Assembly (NCBI GenBank): GCA_963691655.1
Contig: OY829326.1
Span: 92,869,235-92,933,234 of the forward strand
Reading direction: 5' to 3'
DNA from: Toxonevra muliebris
Lineage: Eukaryota > Arthropoda > Insecta > Diptera > Pallopteridae
Length of the DNA stretch: 64,000 nucleotides
Shown: positions 12,643 through 24,225 of the stretch, piece after piece
Numbering within the stretch: position 1 is the stretch's first letter
Layout of the letters: every line of letters begins with the position of its first letter
Position numbers and translations under genes: made by a program
The notes under the pieces: generated by a model
Told to the model about the DNA's origin: nothing
The model's input: only the letters and a program-made list of their open reading frames with translations
The model's database searches: none

Positions 12643-13089
12643 CAGTGATGTTAACTGTACAGTAATTACTGTATTTTAGAGTAATTTGATGGAATTTTAA
12701 GGTCTGTACAGTAATTCATTTAAATTATACAGTAATTTCAAAAAGTGTATTATTCGAAATTGTGAGCATAATTGATTAATTATTAGTTTTTTTTTTTAAT
12801 TGTGACGTGTTTTCTGAAATAAACTTTGAAATGTCATTTGTCAAAGTAATAATTTATCAACGCACTTTTGAAATATTTAAGTTCTTTCGATTTTTTCTAT
12901 ATTAATTGAAAAATATCCCAGGGACCAGCCTCAGTAACTATGCAAGTTTTTTTACACCTCAGTAATTTAGGGTTAAACATATTCAACTATACCCTTTTTC
13001 GCTTTTTCCAGCATACAGTAGTTTTGGGTGAAAAAAGGTAATTTTTAAGGGATTGCACTGTTGTTGTAAAATTTTAGTTAACATCACTG
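12643..13089. mobile_element. hAT-type MITE, 447 bp, 8-bp TSD
   Basis: Perfect 14-bp terminal inverted repeats, CAGTGATGTTAACT at 12643 and AGTTAACATCACTG ending at 13089, are flanked by a perfect 8-bp duplication ATTTGAGT at 12635-12642 and 13090-13097. A CAGTG start with an 8-bp TSD is typical of hAT. The interior repeats the motif TACAGTAAT several times and encodes no transposase. The open frame that crosses the left boundary is chance. Confidence 0.9.
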
Positions 13090-13097
13090 ATTTGAGT

Positions 13098-13827
13098 TAA
13101 AATTTCGTAGAACAAAGAAAATAATACATCACAGAATGCACTGCCACACACTTGGTTGGCTTTTGAGAGTCGTATCATGAACGAATTAGAAAAAATTTTC
13201 ATGGAAAAAATATTCCCTTGACTCAAGAAGGAAGATTCTATAAAAAAGTATAAACATTTTTGAATTAAACTAAGTTTGTATAAATGCATACGAATCCTGT
13301 GATTCCGACTTTTCAATCCGGAGATTGACATCCCTACTCCAGACCCAGTACCTCTACTTTATTTTACATATGACATTTCAAGTCATTAGTTTATGTGTTC
13401 ATCTGTCAGTTTTGCTTTGCAGTTTAAAGCAAGTTGAGATATGTATTTTTCTTTATATATTGCAATCTGTCACGTACATTTTCTTAAGTATGCAAATAAA
13501 TCTGTATTTTATAAACTACATTTAATTAAATTTAAATCAAATTTCAATCCCATAGACAAAATGCACACTGACATGGTCAGAAGGAACATATGATGTATTG
13601 GGGGTGGGTGGCTACAATCGTTTACCTTGGATTTATTTTATTTTTCTACACAATTTCCAGCTAAGCATTAGCAAGTTTAATATTTTCATTCGTTCGTTCA
13701 TTCGTTCCGATACTTTTTTCTATTCCTTTAAAAATAAATGTTGTTCTGCTCTTGGATTTGCATTGCTTTTCTTTCCTTGTGATACCTTATTAAGATATTC
13801 AGTTGCCAACTGACAAAGGAAAAAAGA
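13098..13827. other. AT-rich spacer, no feature recognised
   Basis: No gene or repeat boundary seen. Frames of 66-85 codons in this stretch carry no motif. Confidence 0.4.
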
Positions 13828-13973
13828 TTAATGATATTTAAGCCGTATTTTGTATTTTTGAAATGTGTCACTGTGTCCCTGCTCAAAATGTGCAGTAGTA
13901 TCGTAGTCCTCGTCCTCGCGCTCACATTCGTCGTCATCCTCATCATTGTAGTCATTGTCGTCGTTGGGTGTCT
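13828..13973 (-). CDS. Candidate terminal exon encoding an acidic tail
   Basis: On the minus strand a pyrimidine-rich tract (CTTTGCCCTTTTCTCTC) leads to TTCACCTAG, a reasonable splice acceptor, and the sequence then stays open to a TAA at 13828-13830. The frame gives 47 residues, starting TPNDDNDYNDEDDDECERED and ending KIRLKYH. The GC content is clearly higher than the surroundings. I do not recognise the protein. A second frame is also open here, so the reading frame is not certain. If real, the rest of the gene lies upstream at higher coordinates or beyond the window. Confidence 0.3.
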
Positions 13974-13989
13974 CTAGGTGAATTATATT

Positions 13990-14630
13990 TATATGAGAGA
14001 AAAGGGCAAAGCTTAAGGAAAAAATAAAAATAAAATCTCAATTTTATAATGAGGCAAAACAATACTTTATCTTTTATAGTATATGTTGTAATAATATATT
14101 TAAAAAGAATTTTGATTTGATTTAGCTCTGTCTCTGTTATATAATATAAATAATTGGTCAGTTTATTAGTGCAAAATGGATAAACAATGAAATATCCCAT
14201 TCTACGCGTTTGATTGAACTACAGCATCGTGGTCGGACTTGTATAAAGTCAGCGCCCAAAAATACTTTCAGTTAAGATAGAAACGTGAAACTTTGGTTAC
14301 GGCTTTTAGACGATGTGAAAATTATTATAAGATAAAATAGGCGTGGTTGAACACCTGCACACCCACCCCTACCAGCCCCTATTATCCCCTTCCACCCCGC
14401 ATAAGCAAAAAATTAAAAAAAAAATTTGTACTCAATCAAGTTTTGAATAAGATTTTGTTTTACTAAATAAGAAAATTAACAAATTAAATAGCGACTATTT
14501 GTAAAAAATAATAAAAAATTATAAAATTGATAAATGTTATTCCAGCAAATCAAAAACAGATTTTAATATAGTAATTTTCGCTATCCCGTTATAAAAGGAT
14601 CCGAACTTTAAAGTTAACGAATAATCAAAA
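13990..14630. other. AT-rich spacer, no feature recognised
   Basis: Nothing recognised. A short C-rich stretch lies at about 14360-14400. Confidence 0.4.
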
Positions 14631-14635
14631 CAGTA

Positions 14636-15246
14636 GCCCTGTTCACTCTTTAGAGTAAAGTGCTGGTTATCGGAGTAACAGAGTAAAAGTGTAAAGCAAA
14701 ATTACTCTACAAAAACCAAATATACGACATTTGCTTTTACTCACACTTTACACTTTTACTCTAGTTCGACCCTTTAGTAAAATATTGGTTACTCTGTTAC
14801 TCTGAGTAAGAGAGAAAATTAGTGTTGCCTACTTTTCGATTTGTACGACAACAAAAAATAAAAACAAAAGTTTTGTTCCTGGCGCTTTTAATTAGGAACA
14901 TTGATCGCAGAGAAAATAAACAAAAAGCTATGAAATGAAAAAATTTTGAATTTCTACTCATGTTTTTATTTATAAGAACTTTTGAAAACTATTGCGAATC
15001 AATTTTATCTTCTTTTCACCTTCAACACACTTAAATTTGCAAACAGCTTCTAGCATTAAAGGATGTTTTTGCACTTTTACTACAAACTTTTTCAATGGAA
15101 AAAAAGTAAACAAATGATGAAAAATATATTTTTTGACTTTTACTCCAGAGAGTACTTTTTTAGTTTTGGAGGCGTTCACGCTCTAGAGTAAAACATTACT
15201 TTTTTACTCCGTTACTAAGCGCTTTACTCCAAAGAGTGAATAGGGC
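14636..15246. mobile_element. MITE with long TIR and TA duplication
   Basis: The left end GCCCTGTTCACTCTTTAGAG and the complement of the right end GCCCTATTCACTCTTTGGAG match for about 45 bp with scattered changes. TA flanks both sides (14634-14635, 15247-15248), as in Tc1/mariner elements. An inner inverted pair of GTTACTCTGTTACTC-like motifs lies at 14655-14700 and 14730-14805. A 69-codon minus frame inside it runs into the TIR and is not a recognisable transposase. Confidence 0.75.
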
Positions 15247-15551
15247 TAGTATTAATTGAAACAGAACAAAAACACCGCACAAAAAGTTGCAGTTGAACAG
15301 CAAAAAACAGAAGCAAAAACAACGGGCTTGCTTTGGTCTGTGGGAGATACAAACACGGCCAAAAACGGGCAACTGATATTAACAGATTGGAATCTTTAAA
15401 CTTTAACTAATATTATGAAAAAAAAAATCCCAATGGGGGATCAGGGAAGAAAACAACTAAAACCCTATCTGAAATTTAGTTCTATAGACAAGAAAACACT
15501 AACAATGGTATTGGCACAACATGAACTTTATAAAAAGTGCACAACATTTAA

Positions 15552-15850
15552 CACGTTCGCGGACGTGAATGCTATGACATTCATTTTCATGGTGTCACAA
15601 TATGACGTGAATGCTATAATACAAATTTCGGGTTTCAATTCTATATAGCGTCCACAAAATCCACAACAGAACTGATCTATATATCGAAGTAAATGGTTTA
15701 GTATTCAGTGTATATAACTAATAAAATGTGATATTGTTAGAACTTGGGAAAAACGTGTATAATCAGAATTTAAATATTACGATTACTTTAAGAGAGCCGC
15801 CATGTGTCTCTTTTTGCACCTCAATACAATTTTGAATGTCCGCGAACGTG
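15552..15850. mobile_element. piggyBac-type MITE, 299 bp, TTAA duplication
   Basis: Terminal repeats CACGTTCGCGGAC (left) and GTCCGCGAACGTG (right) are perfect over 13 bp and sit inside TTAA at 15548-15551 and 15851-15854. TTAA duplication is diagnostic of piggyBac-like transposition. The left end extends into the palindrome CACGTTCGCGGACGTG, and GACGTGAATGCTAT is repeated twice inside the left end. No coding capacity. Confidence 0.82.
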
Positions 15851-15854
15851 TTAA

Positions 15855-16260
15855 GAACATCAAAATTATTTAAAAATGAAGCTAATACTTTTTCTTTTCA
15901 ATATTCATTATGATTTATTTGAATATCAAATTGATTTACATTTTTTTAAATTTTTTAAATTTTAATTTCACGTTTTATTTTTGGCCTATCGTAGTGACCA
16001 GTGTGTACAGGGTCAAATAGACATTACAAGTTTGTTGCAGAGCTGGCCAAAAAGTTATTAAGTTTAGTTATAATTTAGTCTCTACTTTATTAGCAATGCG
16101 CCATTATTATAATTTTTTAGATACTTTCTGTATTTGTTAAGCTCTAGTGAAATTATACTAAATACATTTCTTTAACACATTATGTATCGAAATTAAGTTT
16201 TTAACAATACCCAAAAGGTAGAAAATGAATTTCAAAATTGTGTTGCATTTAGCGGTTTCT
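15855..16260. other. AT-rich spacer, no feature recognised
   Basis: Nothing recognised. Confidence 0.4.
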
Positions 16261-16269
16261 TTAATTAAA

Positions 16270-16525
16270 CTCACACGGCGGTCGCACTAGACAATGCTGT
16301 CATGACAATTGAAAATATGTATTAATTGTCAAAAAACTGAAAAATTGTCTGTGTGACGTAAGCGCAAAAAAGTTATGACAAGTTATTCATTTCTAACGAA
16401 AAAACTCGTGACACTAATTCAGACAATGGAAAAAGTGTGAGTGTATTAGTGAAAAGTGTATACGAATATATTGGCATTGTCATGACTGCATTGTCATGAC
16501 TGCATTGTCTAGTGTAAACCCTATG
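16270..16525. mobile_element. Short TIR element with TTAATTAAA flanks
   Basis: The subterminal inverted sequence CACTAGACAATGCTGTCATGAC on the left is mirrored on the right, where GTCATGACTGCATT is also duplicated in tandem before TGTCTAGTG. TTAATTAAA lies on both sides (16261-16269 and 16526-16534), which would be an 8-9 bp duplication. The outermost few bases of the two ends match only partly, so the boundaries and the superfamily (probably hAT) are uncertain. Confidence 0.65.
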
Positions 16526-16704
16526 TTAATTAAAATACATATATTCTACTTTTGACAAATTGTAGCTCTTTAGTTACTTCACGCTTTAGCCTCACATTCT
16601 GTTAATAAATTGTAAAATTATCGTTCCTAACGAAAAGAGATGACAAGTTCTCGTTTCTTGCTTGGTTTAGTCTCAGCCTCGATATCGAAAATGGCAAAAG
16701 TAAC

Positions 16705-16820
16705 ACGTAGTATAAGTCACAAATGAATGATAATCTGTGATTGCAGTTGTTGAATAACATATTTGTCTCCAGAATAAAAAATGCTGTTAGAAGTCTTTTT
16801 TGGAGTCGCCGATTGGTTAT
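16705..16820. mobile_element. Foldback element, left outer arm (split)
   Basis: This stretch, including CCAGAATAAAAAATGC, AGAAGTC and GGAGTCGCCGATTGGTTAT, is the reverse complement of about 18785-18905. Homology stops at GGTTAT (16820) and resumes at 18129, so about 1.3 kb of other DNA separates the outer tip from the rest of the left arm. Confidence 0.75.
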
Positions 16821-16846
16821 CCCTCTAGTTTATAAGTCTGCCTTAA

Positions 16847-18034
16847 GGCGGGCGTCGGTTTGATCCAGGTGGCGGGTCTGTATAATTTTTTTACGCGGAA
16901 CTTAAAATTGTAAGTCTTAACTATTTTTACAGCGCACATATTGATCTAAGCCGCATGTTAATCTGAGGTTTTATTGGAAAATTAGTTTTAAATGAATTTT
17001 TGGTGTGAATATACGAAAAAAATTATTTATGAGATTCAAAAAATAAAATAAAGTAATTCCCGATATCGTACAGCTACAAAAATTGGTTAGTAGTTTATGT
17101 TATGATCTATTGAATAGAATCAAGAAGATCAATTAAGCACCGTAATAATTGATGCATGAAAATTTGTGCATCTTTTTATGTACTCCTTGTTCATAAAATT
17201 TTATGTACTACTTTTGAATTTGAGTACATTTGGAGCTAAAAATATAAAGCGGGCGGTCAATTAACGAACTATTACTTTACATATACATATAAATATATTC
17301 AGCAATGAACCGCGGCAGTAGCAAGCGTTATAAACTGTCAAATTCAAGCCCAAAAGAAATTGAGGCAAGTGAGTTGGCTGATGGTGTAGATGAATATTCG
17401 AGCGATGACAGTATTGTTGATCCAAGCAACATTCTAAACGAATAAAATTCATATGAAGAAGAAATCGGCAAATGTTTGGTCATGAGCGAATTGACTAATG
17501 CAGATGCAATCAACATTCGTCTCAATTTGTTAATGGAATCGATAGGAGCCAGCAATGGACCCGAATCCAGCGGTGTTGTTGAGATTCAACCAGTGTCAGG
17601 ACCGAGCAGTTTTTCTTCTGTGCCTGTTCAGTTTTCTGTGCCAGCTACTTCAGTTCCGGCTACAAGTCGCAGATAGTTTTGCAACACAGTTTCGGTGCCA
17701 GATCGACGAGCTAAAAAAACACTCGGTCGTCCACGCAGCATGAGGAGGAGTCTCCTGATTCAAAATCAATCAAGAGCACTTACTTGCCGCCAGTTGGACC
17801 AACCCAGCAAAAAACACGCAAATATCCTGGCTGTAAAGCTGAGACATTGTGCATTTACACCAAATTAAATATTCATTTTTGCCATGGTGCAAGCAATAAA
17901 ACCTGTTTTGCTGAATTTTAAAATGTTACTGAATAAATTGATTTTTCCAACCGTGTTTTGCTAAATTTCACTAAGTAAATTTGCTTTTCTAACCATTTAT
18001 TTGCAACCAGTTTTTTCTTCTTACTACTACCGCC
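16847..18034 (+). mobile_element. piggyBac-like deletion derivative nested in a foldback element
   Basis: TTAA at 16843-16846 and 18035-18038 brackets ends GGCGG... and ...CCGCC (5-bp inverted). Inside is a transposase relic. It keeps an N-terminal acidic part and a C-terminal cysteine-rich part but no DDE catalytic core. Total length is 1188 bp. It lies in the gap of the foldback arm, so it most likely entered after the foldback did. The TTAA context is palindromic (GCCTTAAGGC), and a tRNA-like text GGTTTGATCC lies just inside the left end, so the exact left boundary has some doubt. Confidence 0.65.
17305..17920 (+). pseudogene. piggyBac transposase relic: N-terminus joined to C-terminal Cys-rich domain
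   Basis: From ATG at 17305 the frame reads MNRGSSKRYKLSN..., then an acidic DEYSSDDSIVDPSN, then an in-frame TAA near 17443. It continues in the same frame as EEEIGKCLVMSELTNADAIN and so on to a TAG near 17674. After a frameshift near 17740 the C-terminus reads QQKTRKYPGCKAETLCIYTK, then HFCHGASNKTCFAEF and TAA. Spaced Cys/His with a final CF.EF matches the RING/PHD-like cysteine-rich tail of piggyBac transposases. The roughly 350-residue DDD catalytic region between the two parts is missing. A family with unrelated N-terminus is possible; the tail is the informative part. Confidence 0.55.
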
Positions 18035-18128
18035 TTAAGGCGTAGCCCCATAATACTGCTCTGGAGGACGTAGGCTTTCTCAAAATTGAAAACGGTAATT
18101 TTTTCAAATCAATTCAAAATTTATGCAC

Positions 18129-18935
18129 TAAGAAAAGTATTTTTTGGAATCAAGGGAATGCAATCTTTTTTTATGTCATGGAAATGCAAATCTTATGACT
18201 TCAAAATCTGGAAGTCACTTGGAATCACTTGAATACACTTGAAATCGCTTAAAGTCACATGCAGTCTCTTTGGATCAATTAGGGTTTTGAAGTCAATTGC
18301 AGTCAATTGGAATTAGAAGCCAATTGGAGACACTTGAAGCCATTTAGAGTCAACCAGAGATTTGAAGTCACTTGGAGCCAATTGAAATCACCTGAAGTCA
18401 ATTGGGATATTGAGTGAAGTAATGGTTTACTTATGCAATTAATGTTATTGGATTAATTTGTTAAAAGATGAAATATTAAATAACACATAAATTAAAACAG
18501 ATTTCACATTCCATTTGACTGCATTTGACTCCAATTGACATCAAATTCCAATTGGCTCCAAGTGACTTCAACTCACACCAATTGAAATTGACTTCAAATC
18601 ACCAAATAAATGACTTCAAGTGATTCCAATTGAATTAAAATCCCAATTGACTCTAAGTCACTGCATGTGACTTAAAGGAGCTCCAAGTGTATTCAGGACT
18701 TCAAAGCAGCCACGATTTGGAAATCATAAGGCTCGTATTGCCTTGACTTTAAAAATATATTGCATTCCCTTAACTCCAAAAAAGATTTTTCTAAACAAAT
18801 AACTAATCGGCGACTTAAAAAAAAAACTTCTAACTGCATTTTTTATTCTGGATTCAAATATCTTATCAATCATAAACTGCCGTTTATTAACGGTGACTTT
18901 AAGGTTTTGTAATTAAATTTCTTTTGTTTTACAGC
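18129..18935. mobile_element. Foldback element, main body with CAATTGACT repeats
   Basis: The left half (18129-18420) is full of AGTCAATTGGAG-like units and the right half (18520-18905) of their reverse complements, around a loop near 18470. The right half ends TTATTAACGGTGACTT...TTTTACAGCT. A related right arm lies at 34265-34700. Internally repetitive long inverted arms are the hallmark of foldback elements. No transposase is present. Confidence 0.75.
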
Positions 18936-18939
18936 TTTA

Positions 18940-20760
18940 CATGGAAGAAAATGAATAAATGAAAACTTGAGCAGATATACTTTAAATATGTATGTATTAG
19001 GGATGTCCATCACGGGTTCTCAGAAAAGAAGAAGAATTAATCTAAAAAAATGAAAAGAAAAAAATACAGGGATTGAAAAGCATTTATCATATTCAGCTTT
19101 GAATAAGAACATTTTTACGTGCTTTACATACAACTTTTAATTTTTATATTTGAGGGTGCTTTTGTTTTAGAAACACATGAAAAAATCTATATTTTTGTAT
19201 GAGTTTTTGAAACGCATTTCGAATATTGCGAATGGAAATTTGAAAATTTATGGGAGTAATCATTTTCGCACTCCAAAAATATGTCAGTAGTAAATAAGTT
19301 CATCGCTAGACTATTGGACTACTTAATTTCATATATTTTTGAACTTGAAATTCATAAAACATTTTGATAAACTCTACTTAAAAGCTTTATGTAAGATAGA
19401 ATTAATCACTGAGTCCAGAAAAATAGTTTTCATCCCTGTAGTATATCAGATCAGTGATATGAAAATAACATTTTTTTCATACTTTTCAATTTATACGTAT
19501 AAATCCAGGAATACCCTAAAACTTAAAAAAAGATTTATATTACACATCGTAACATTTTTAAAACAGTTTCATGATTCAACTATACGACAATAAGTAGATG
19601 AAAGTACTATAAAACTCTCTCTAGGTTTTGTAAGCTTAGTTGCGATCGCGATTTTACAGTGGGTTGAAAATTTCAAATTTTAGTCAGAAATAACTTCAAA
19701 TCCATTTTAGGTGTATCTTGTCTTTAAGAACCCATAATAAATTTAATCTTTTCTTAGAACACTATAACCCATTAACTCCCATCCGTATGGGTATTTTTCA
19801 CCATTTTTTTTTTAATTACAAAAAGTCTCATAATAGTTATTTGAAGTTATATATAAACAGGTTAATGAACAAATGTAGTCATCACAACAACAATGTATAT
19901 AGAGACGGGCAAATCAGACGGCGTTTCGGAATCCGCCACAATTCCTCATCAGTGATCTTAGTGATAGTTCTTAATCTTTCAATATCTTATATAAGCTACT
20001 AATATTTTAAATCATAACCCAGAGTTACGGATTTGATTCCAAATATCTTCACTGAATAGAGATATTGAAAGAAACTACCACTACCGTTCTATACACTTAT
20101 GTTGTTGTTTTTCCCCATTGTAGCTAGTCTGCATAACAGTTCGTTATTTGAAAGTCTAGTACATGGGAGAGTGTGTGTGTTTGTGAGAAAAGGCTCGTTT
20201 AAACGGGTATTCAAGGATTAAAATACTCCACAAAAATATTTTACGGAGAATTTCACTAGAGTTCACTAAAGCAGCGTAAGAAATTTCATACGTTTAGAGC
20301 TCATTTCCATAGAAAGAGTGCTCAATCGATCATTGTGTATGTATAGGTGGCCACCGCTGCACTAAAGAAAAGAAACACCTCAGGTTACAGGTAAGGCGTA
20401 AAATTCCACTTTGTTTTGTTGTGTGGTGAAATGCCTGCATAGCAATGGGCCTGCGAATTTTGTCTATCTGCAGTCGTTGCCTCTTCAGCAATATTTTCAT
20501 GGGCTTTATGTAAAAAAGAGTATTTTTAAAATACAATACGCCAATTCCATCCTCTGCCCCAGTAGAACGTTTATTCTCATTTGCCGGGATCGTGAATTCT
20601 TTTCAGAGAAGAGTCTCCCTGATGAAAATTTCGAAAGACTTGTACCAATGAGAGAAAATAAGTGGTATTTTTTTCAGTGTAATTGATTTTTTATTTGACA
20701 ATAAATGCTATTTCAGAAATATTTGATAGTGGTTTATGTAGTGATAATGAATGTGGTTGG
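18940..20760. other. AT-rich spacer, no feature recognised
   Basis: Several plus-strand frames of 84-94 codons occur (19339-19593, 19718-20002, 20411-20686), rich in Phe, Ile, Lys and Tyr as expected from AT-rich non-coding DNA. None carries a motif or splice context I can defend. Confidence 0.4.
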
Positions 20761-20763
20761 TTA

Positions 20764-20979
20764 GTGCACTATGCTTTCACTACCACTAAAAAAAATGTAG
20801 TGGTAGTGAAAAACATATCACCAACCACTAAATAATATTTAGTGATAATGTAAAAGGACCACTATTTGATAATTTTGCTGGAAAATACTCCACTACCACT
20901 GCCACTAATTATGGTGGTTGCTGTAAATTTTTTCCACTATTACTACATTTATTTTAGTGATAGTGACAGCATAGTGCAC
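20764..20979. mobile_element. MITE, 216 bp, TA duplication, CACTACCACTA-rich
   Basis: Terminal inverted repeats of about 27 bp (left GTGCACTATGCTTTCACTAC, right complement GTGCACTATGCTGTCACTAT, then CACTAAA) sit inside TA at 20762-20763 and 20980-20981. The interior consists mostly of further CACTA/TAGTG words in both orientations, so the single strand could fold along most of its length. Tc1/mariner-type by TSD. Confidence 0.75.
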
Positions 20980-21230
20980 TACAAATTTAATGGAAATCGC
21001 CCATGTCTGACTGATAGTTATCAAACTAATTAGATAATTTTTAATTTTAAAAATAATATTCCACATTAAAATCTAAACATCGTATCATTAAAAAAAAAAA
21101 ACACAAAATCCCTAAGTGAAATGTTGAGTGATATTTGACACTTAACCTTTCACCTTCCTCTAGCTTGCTACAAAAATAATCTAAAATTCTAGGAAACAAT
21201 ATCAGCACGTCAAATTCCTGAAGTCTCAAT

Positions 21231-22344
21231 ATACATACATACATACATACATATAGGTTCTTAAAGGTTGAGAATATAAAATGATTCGACAAAATAATAC
21301 AATTCACGATAAAAATCTTAATGAGGGTGGCAACATTGAAAATGTTTTATTGTTTTTTTCGCCTTTTTCTACACACACACACACACGCATACAAAATATA
21401 ATAATAATAGTAATAATAATATAAGTTAGACGTTTAGAAATATAAGCGAGTGCCAAAAAAAAAGCAAACAACAACAGCAAAACTAAAATGGATACGAATG
21501 AAAAGAAAGGTTTAATGTTAGCATAAATGATTAGAGATAAAATAAAAATTTTAAATATATTTTTCAAAAACTTTTTCTACCTTTTTCTAAATTAGCTTTC
21601 TCCACATGCTTTCGGTCACCGCTGAAATCTTTGCGCTCACATGTTCACCAACCACCAACAAAAAAGAAAAGAAAAGCAGAAACCATTTGCAAAATTACTG
21701 TATATTTAAAATAGGTTCACCACGTCAACCACACATACCACCCACACACACATATATATATATATATATACTATACCGATACGAAGAGATATTCTATGCA
21801 CACATTCGAGCAAGTCCACCCGAAAAAAAAACTAAAGTGCTCAGATACACATACACGTACACATAAATTTAAAGAGGAAAAATATTAGTTTTCCTCTAAC
21901 AAACACACACTCACACATACATACATATAGTATATACATCAGTGGCTTTATTTTGCTTTGCTCCTGCTGGAGCTTGTTTGGCACAAATAAAAATGTTTTC
22001 AAATAAATATAAATAAATACTTAAGTGGGTACCTACTAAGATAAATATTTTAGCATAAATCGTTTCGAAAGGCATGTTTATATCAAATAAACACATTAAC
22101 ATAATGTTGAATGCTGAAACTTTGGGGATTCGCACACACACACATACATAACCATTCACATACATTCATCCATCTATCTAAAGATACTAACATTTATTTT
22201 TACAGATACATAGACAAATAATATATAGTGCGGTATGAGTAAATATGAAATGATTTTCTAACCAAACGATTTTTTCATTACAATTTTTCTGGGTTTGAAA
22301 TATTTTGAAACATCTCATTTAAATACACACACACACACACACAC
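21231..22344. repeat. Microsatellite cluster (CATA, AC, AAT, TA)
   Basis: (CATA)n at 21231-21254, (AC)n at 21371-21387, (AAT)n at about 21398-21421, (CA)n/(TA)n at 21741-21770, (CA)n near 22134-22148 and (AC)n at 22325-22344. Cys/Val- and Thr-rich translated frames here are products of these repeats. Confidence 0.85.
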
Positions 22345-24040
22345 GTGCACACTTAAGAACATAAAAATTACTTTTAACTAAAATCAAATGTTCAAAAAGT
22401 TAGTTTAGGCTTGGTCGAATATTTTAAATAAGTTCATTTTAATATTTTAAAACAAACATAAAAGAGCGGGAGAGTTTCAGATTTAGGGGGTGAGAAAAGA
22501 GGAACCGCACCCTAACATATTGAATGATGTTCTATAATCAAGTATGTATCATTAATTGCTTCAATCACTTCCCACACAGTGGAGAATAACTCATTTTTAA
22601 TAACAATCATCATAAATGGCAGCCAAGTCAAACTTTTATATAACTGAGAAAAATTAGCAATGCTTTAATTACAAAAAAAGTACATGCCAAATGTTTGGAT
22701 ACCACGACAGTTTCAAATCGAAATACAGAGTGTGGAAAGATATCCTGAGGATACGAAACTATATAAAATGTATGGTTCCGAATCGATTCGTCGGCATTCT
22801 CTTCTGATCGGAAACGGATGAACATAAAGAAGGCCACAGGCATGAGATTGTTTAATAGAAATTATGTGTTTTTCTAACAAATCGTTGGTAGTCGATTGAG
22901 CGAAATTAATTATTGATTTACTCTTTTTGTTTTACTACCTGTCAAATTTGAGAAAAAAATATAGTTTGGCTGCAATTTCAAATTAAAATCAGAAACAGTC
23001 CGAAACGGTGCGGTATTTTTTTTTGTAAAATAGAAGGAAATTTTTGTGTTTTTTTTTCCACTTGATCTTTATTTATTTATTGTCTGTTATCGCTCTCCAT
23101 TTTGCTTTAGCAGTAAATCCGCTGATCAGATCTACGGTACACTACAAATTAAGTCAACCGTCTGCAGAGCATCTCTATGTCGCGCAGTGAATCCGTGTTA
23201 TTTTGTGTGCTCTGTGTATTTGTTGTTTCTAAAGTAAAAAACAATACCGCAGCGCTTTTTTCTTTGTCTCACGCTTAAGTCGTTCAGTTGCGTAATTGCC
23301 TATGTGTTTTTGTTTTTATTTTAAGACAATCAACATTCAGGATAGTGGAAAAAATCATAACTATTGGAAAATGTACACATAAACGCTGGCGAATCTAAGA
23401 TTTGATTTGATGTTGGGGTGGTTTTGCCAAATAATGGAATAATTTTTGAAACCAATAAGTCGATTAGAATGAAAATAATGAGCTAGCCCAAAAGTCAGAT
23501 CCGGACCCAGCCCCTAAAATTCACACAAAGTTTAATCAAAATCATTGTCAAGCTTACTCACCCTAAAATTTAAAGTAAAATGTATCTCAGGTATATGTAA
23601 TAAATAACTGCAATTTACTCTATGTATATGCGATAACCCACTCAGGGATCGATTGGTGGTACTTTTTGAGTAAGTCATACCTTTTTCTTTTATTTTAAGT
23701 CATTTGTAATAGAGAGCTGGAAGTTACATATCTCTGTTTAATTACCCCTAACAAACCTACTCAGGGATGATATGAACAAAAAGTATAGCTTCGAGAAATA
23801 TCATCTAAAGGAAAGAGTGGAGCACCTCTGTCAAAACGCATTCACTAAACTACTACACAGAAAAACAAAACAGGCCACAGATTTCAGTGAATCGGCATCG
23901 GTATCGGCCTAAAATTATGGGATCGGCATCGACCAAAATTTGGCTGATCTTTTATCTTTTTAATCAAATTATTTAAAAATTACACTAGATTACAAATAAT
24001 TTTTTTTCTGGGCAATGAACATCACTATCCAATTCCTATG
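22345..24040. other. AT-rich spacer, no gene recognised
   Basis: A GC-elevated patch at about 23090-23290 contains TCAGTT (23284), an initiator-like word without other promoter signals. CTCAGGGAT occurs at about 23642 and 23761. CGGCATCGG-type words occur at 23890-23940. I see no gene. Confidence 0.4.
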
Positions 24041-24225
24041 TAATGCATCGCTGAGCCCGAAAATCAACTTTATTTTTAATTCCATTGTGTGGTTTTGGAG
24101 ATATCGCCATATATCGGAGCAAAAAAGGTTTGTCCACATAATTACAAATATCTTGGAAACTAGGAACTCGATTTGAACAAACAGTATATGGAATTAAAGA
24201 TATTAAAATTTTTTATCTTACGTTT

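Noticed and set aside
23284..23289. Promoter at TCAGTT
   Set aside because: A six-base initiator word alone is expected by chance; no TATA, DPE or exon nearby.
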